Origin: an uncultured Cyanobium sp.
GTDB lineage: Bacteria; Cyanobacteriota; Cyanobacteriia; PCC-6307; Cyanobiaceae
Direction: 5' to 3'
NCBI GenBank assembly: GCA_937919075.1
Contig: CALFOF010000102.1
Coordinates: forward strand, 1-7,103
DNA length: 7,103 nt
The position numbers were made by a program, and so were the translations under genes. Each line of letters begins with the position of its first letter. Positions within the stretch are counted from its first letter, which is position 1. This document shows positions 6,012 to 7,103 of this stretch, piece by piece. The notes under the pieces are model-generated. The model searched no databases. It worked only from the letters and a program-made list of their open reading frames with translations, and was not told the origin of the DNA.

Positions 6012-6741
6012 TCGTGTCTCCCTCGCCCAGTTCTCCCATGCGGCCCGGGGGCCAGAAGCGATAGAACGCCCGGCCGATGATCTCTTTCTGGGGGAGAAAG
6101 GGGGAGCCCGGCCAGAAGCGGCCATCCCAGCTGTTGGCGCGGTTGTCGCCCAGCACCAGCACCGATCCCACCGGTACGACGGCGTTGAGCGTGCGGCAGG
6201 GGCCTGCTCCCTGGCTGTCGACCGGGCAATAACTCTCGACGTAAGGCTCCTTGAGCACGGTGCCGTTGATGGTGATCCGTCCGCGGGGATCGACAACCAC
6301 GCGCTCACCGGGCAGGGCCACGACGCGCTTGATGTAGGCATCGCAGGCGGGGTCCTGCAGCCCGGGCAGGGAACCCACCACTGGAATGTTCACCAGCAAG
6401 CAGCGCCACGGACCACCGCTGTGCTCCCGGCGCAGGGCAGGATCGAAATGGAAGGGGGAATTAAAGACCAGAATTTCGCCGCGGCGCGGCTGCCTGTTCC
6501 GCAGGGAGAGCTTCTCCACCAGCAGGCGATCGTTGATCTCCAGCCCCGGCAGCATCGATCCGGAGGGAATGAAGCGCGCTTCCAGCAGAAACTGACGGAT
6601 CCCCAGTGCTACCGCCAGGGTGACGAGCACGCTGCGCCAGAACGCCCAGGCGCTCTCCGGCTCGCTGCCTTGGGGGCGCGGGGAAGGCTGCTCAGGGTTC
6701 GCGGACGTTTCTGGAGGCCTTGGCAGATCCTCAGTGGTCAA
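5920..6741 (-). CDS. lepB: Signal peptidase I (type I leader peptidase)
   Basis: This membrane-anchored serine/lysine protease removes signal peptides from Sec- and Tat-exported preproteins at the periplasmic or lumenal face. The 273-residue product has a Pro/Glu-rich cytoplasmic N-terminus (1-30) and one membrane segment (about 33-52). Box B is FIPSGSMLPGL with catalytic Ser62, box D is YIKRVVALPGE with catalytic Lys138, and box E is GDNRANSWDGR (199-208). Four cysteines (114, 133, 172, 182) fall in the exported domain. The family-like part ends near residue 235 (FYRFWPPGRMG); the remaining ~38 residues are a Pro/Ala/Thr-rich tail, mostly encoded inside the overlap with the convergent dihydroorotase-like gene. 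The start appears to be TTG at 6741: upstream in frame there is no ATG, GTG or TTG before a stop, and the next GTG (residue 38) would cut into the membrane segment. Only a weak GGA lies upstream of it. Confidence 0.95.
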   Translation of the reverse strand: MTTEDLPRPPETSANPEQPSPRPQGSEPESAWAFWRSVLVTLAVALGIRQFLLEARFIPSGSMLPGLEINDRLLVEKLSLRNRQPRRGEILVFNSPFHFDPALRREHSGGPWRCLLVNIPVVGSLPGLQDPACDAYIKRVVALPGERVVVDPRGRITINGTVLKEPYVESYCPVDSQGAGPCRTLNAVVPVGSVLVLGDNRANSWDGRFWPGSPFLPQKEIIGRAFYRFWPPGRMGELGEGDTIRPGAPRRLAIDPTAPAKAPAATPSPTPAP

Positions 6742-6854
6742 GGGAGTTCCGGTAGCGGAGGGGAGCGCCGCGAGGGCGACAGAGTCGACATGAAACCATA
6801 GACGCCCAGAGATGTTCCCTTCCGTTCCTACCCTGACGGGACTGCTTGGTGTTC
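6742..6854. promoter_or_regulatory. Divergent intergenic region between lepB and a membrane protein gene
   Basis: This 113-base spacer separates the divergent lepB and the rightward gene at 6855, so it should carry promoters for both. Candidate TAnnnT-type -10 elements are TATGGT on the minus strand (plus-strand positions 6795-6800, about 55 bases before the lepB TTG) and TACCCT on the plus strand (6829-6834, about 20 bases before the ATG). Neither has a recognisable -35 hexamer at standard spacing. No strong hairpin or operator-like dyad is apparent. Confidence 0.35.
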
Positions 6855-7103
6855 ATGGTCCGCCCCCGCTGGCATGCGATCCGGCCCTTCGGCAGCAATG
6901 CGGTGGCCAGAAGCTGGGATCGCTTTGTCGCGGTCTGGGCCAGCGTCAACTTGCTGTGGGTTTGCTTCGACCTCACCTACGTGCCGTTGCGCACCTTCTG
7001 GCTGCAGCGCAACCTTTACCCGTTGCCCTCGCTGCCGGTAGTGCTGCCGCTGCAATTGCTGCCGGACATCACGCCCTTCTACGACCCGGTGAAGGGCATC
7101 GAG
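6855..7103 (+). CDS. Membrane protein of unknown function, N-terminal fragment cut by the window edge
   Basis: An open frame of 83 codons runs from ATG 6855 to the end of the window without a stop. The product starts MVRPRWHAIRPFG, then WDRFVAVWASVNLLWVCFDL (about 20-39) forms a likely first membrane segment. An aromatic/proline-rich stretch follows with TYVPLRTFWL (about 40-49) and ITPFYDPVKGIE (72-83). From memory, the combination of an early membrane segment with a YDPVKGIE motif recurs in uncharacterised cyanobacterial membrane proteins, but I cannot name a function. The frame is open back to a TGA at 6834-6836; TTG 6846 and GTG 6849 are alternative starts, and no clear ribosome binding site is seen. 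It is divergent from lepB across a 113-base spacer. Codon bias matches the neighbouring genes, which supports it being real. Confidence 0.75.
   Translation, partial: MVRPRWHAIRPFGSNAVARSWDRFVAVWASVNLLWVCFDLTYVPLRTFWLQRNLYPLPSLPVVLPLQLLPDITPFYDPVKGIE

Noticed and set aside
6051..6120. Direct repeat GCCAGAAGCG, two copies 60 bases apart
   Set aside because: Both copies encode the RFWP-type stretches of LepB, so protein sequence explains the repeat; there are only two copies and no array.
5788..6801. 337-codon plus-strand open frame across the end of the dihydroorotase-like gene and opposite lepB
   Set aside because: LepB on the minus strand has all signal peptidase boxes, and the plus-strand product shows no family features.
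1..7103. CRISPR array, tRNA, insertion sequence, phage or defence module
   Set aside because: There are no regularly spaced repeats, tRNA-like cloverleaf, transposase or integrase motifs. The CPBP (Abi-type) protease could suggest abortive infection or bacteriocin immunity, but its housekeeping division-gene context does not support that.

Overview
The window looks like chromosomal core sequence from a high-GC picocyanobacterium of the Cyanobium / alpha-Synechococcus type. I infer this from four things: the strong G/C bias at third codon positions, very tight gene packing, a single HIP1 palindrome (GCGATCGC), and the character of the proteins. Those are an FtsI preceded by a small FtsL-like protein, a tandem histidine phosphatase of the cyanobacterial/chloroplast type, a dihydroorotase-like pseudoenzyme, and a short-tailed membrane protein of a kind I associate with cyanobacteria. 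I saw no phage, transposon, CRISPR, tRNA or rRNA sequence.

The left half (1-3307) is one leftward gene cluster, read from about 3307 down to the left edge. It holds an intramembrane CPBP-family protease with an unusual N-terminal domain between membrane segments, then a 155-residue bitopic membrane protein with a coiled coil (FtsL-like), then the septal transpeptidase FtsI. FtsI is cut off by the left edge before its KTG motif. The FtsL-like stop and the FtsI start are practically fused, so these two are almost certainly co-translated.

The centre (3337-6011) is a rightward pair that starts back to back with the protease gene. It holds a double-domain histidine phosphatase and a dihydroorotase-like protein, joined by a TGATG stop/start overlap. 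The dihydroorotase-like protein keeps the family framework but has lost most of the recognisable metal-binding residues.

The right end has lepB (signal peptidase I) on the minus strand. Its last 92 bases overlap the 3' end of the dihydroorotase-like gene tail to tail, and its Pro/Ala-rich C-terminal tail is encoded in that overlap. A 113-base divergent spacer follows, then the first 83 codons of a rightward conserved-type membrane protein of unknown function, cut by the right edge.

The gene content is mostly housekeeping (cell division, protein export, small-molecule phosphatase). I do not see a clear new defence or mobile system. The points most worth a second look are the protease/FtsL-like/FtsI arrangement, the apparently dead dihydroorotase coupled to the tandem phosphatase, and the overprinted tail of LepB. 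No gene-free stretch longer than about 115 bases exists in the window.
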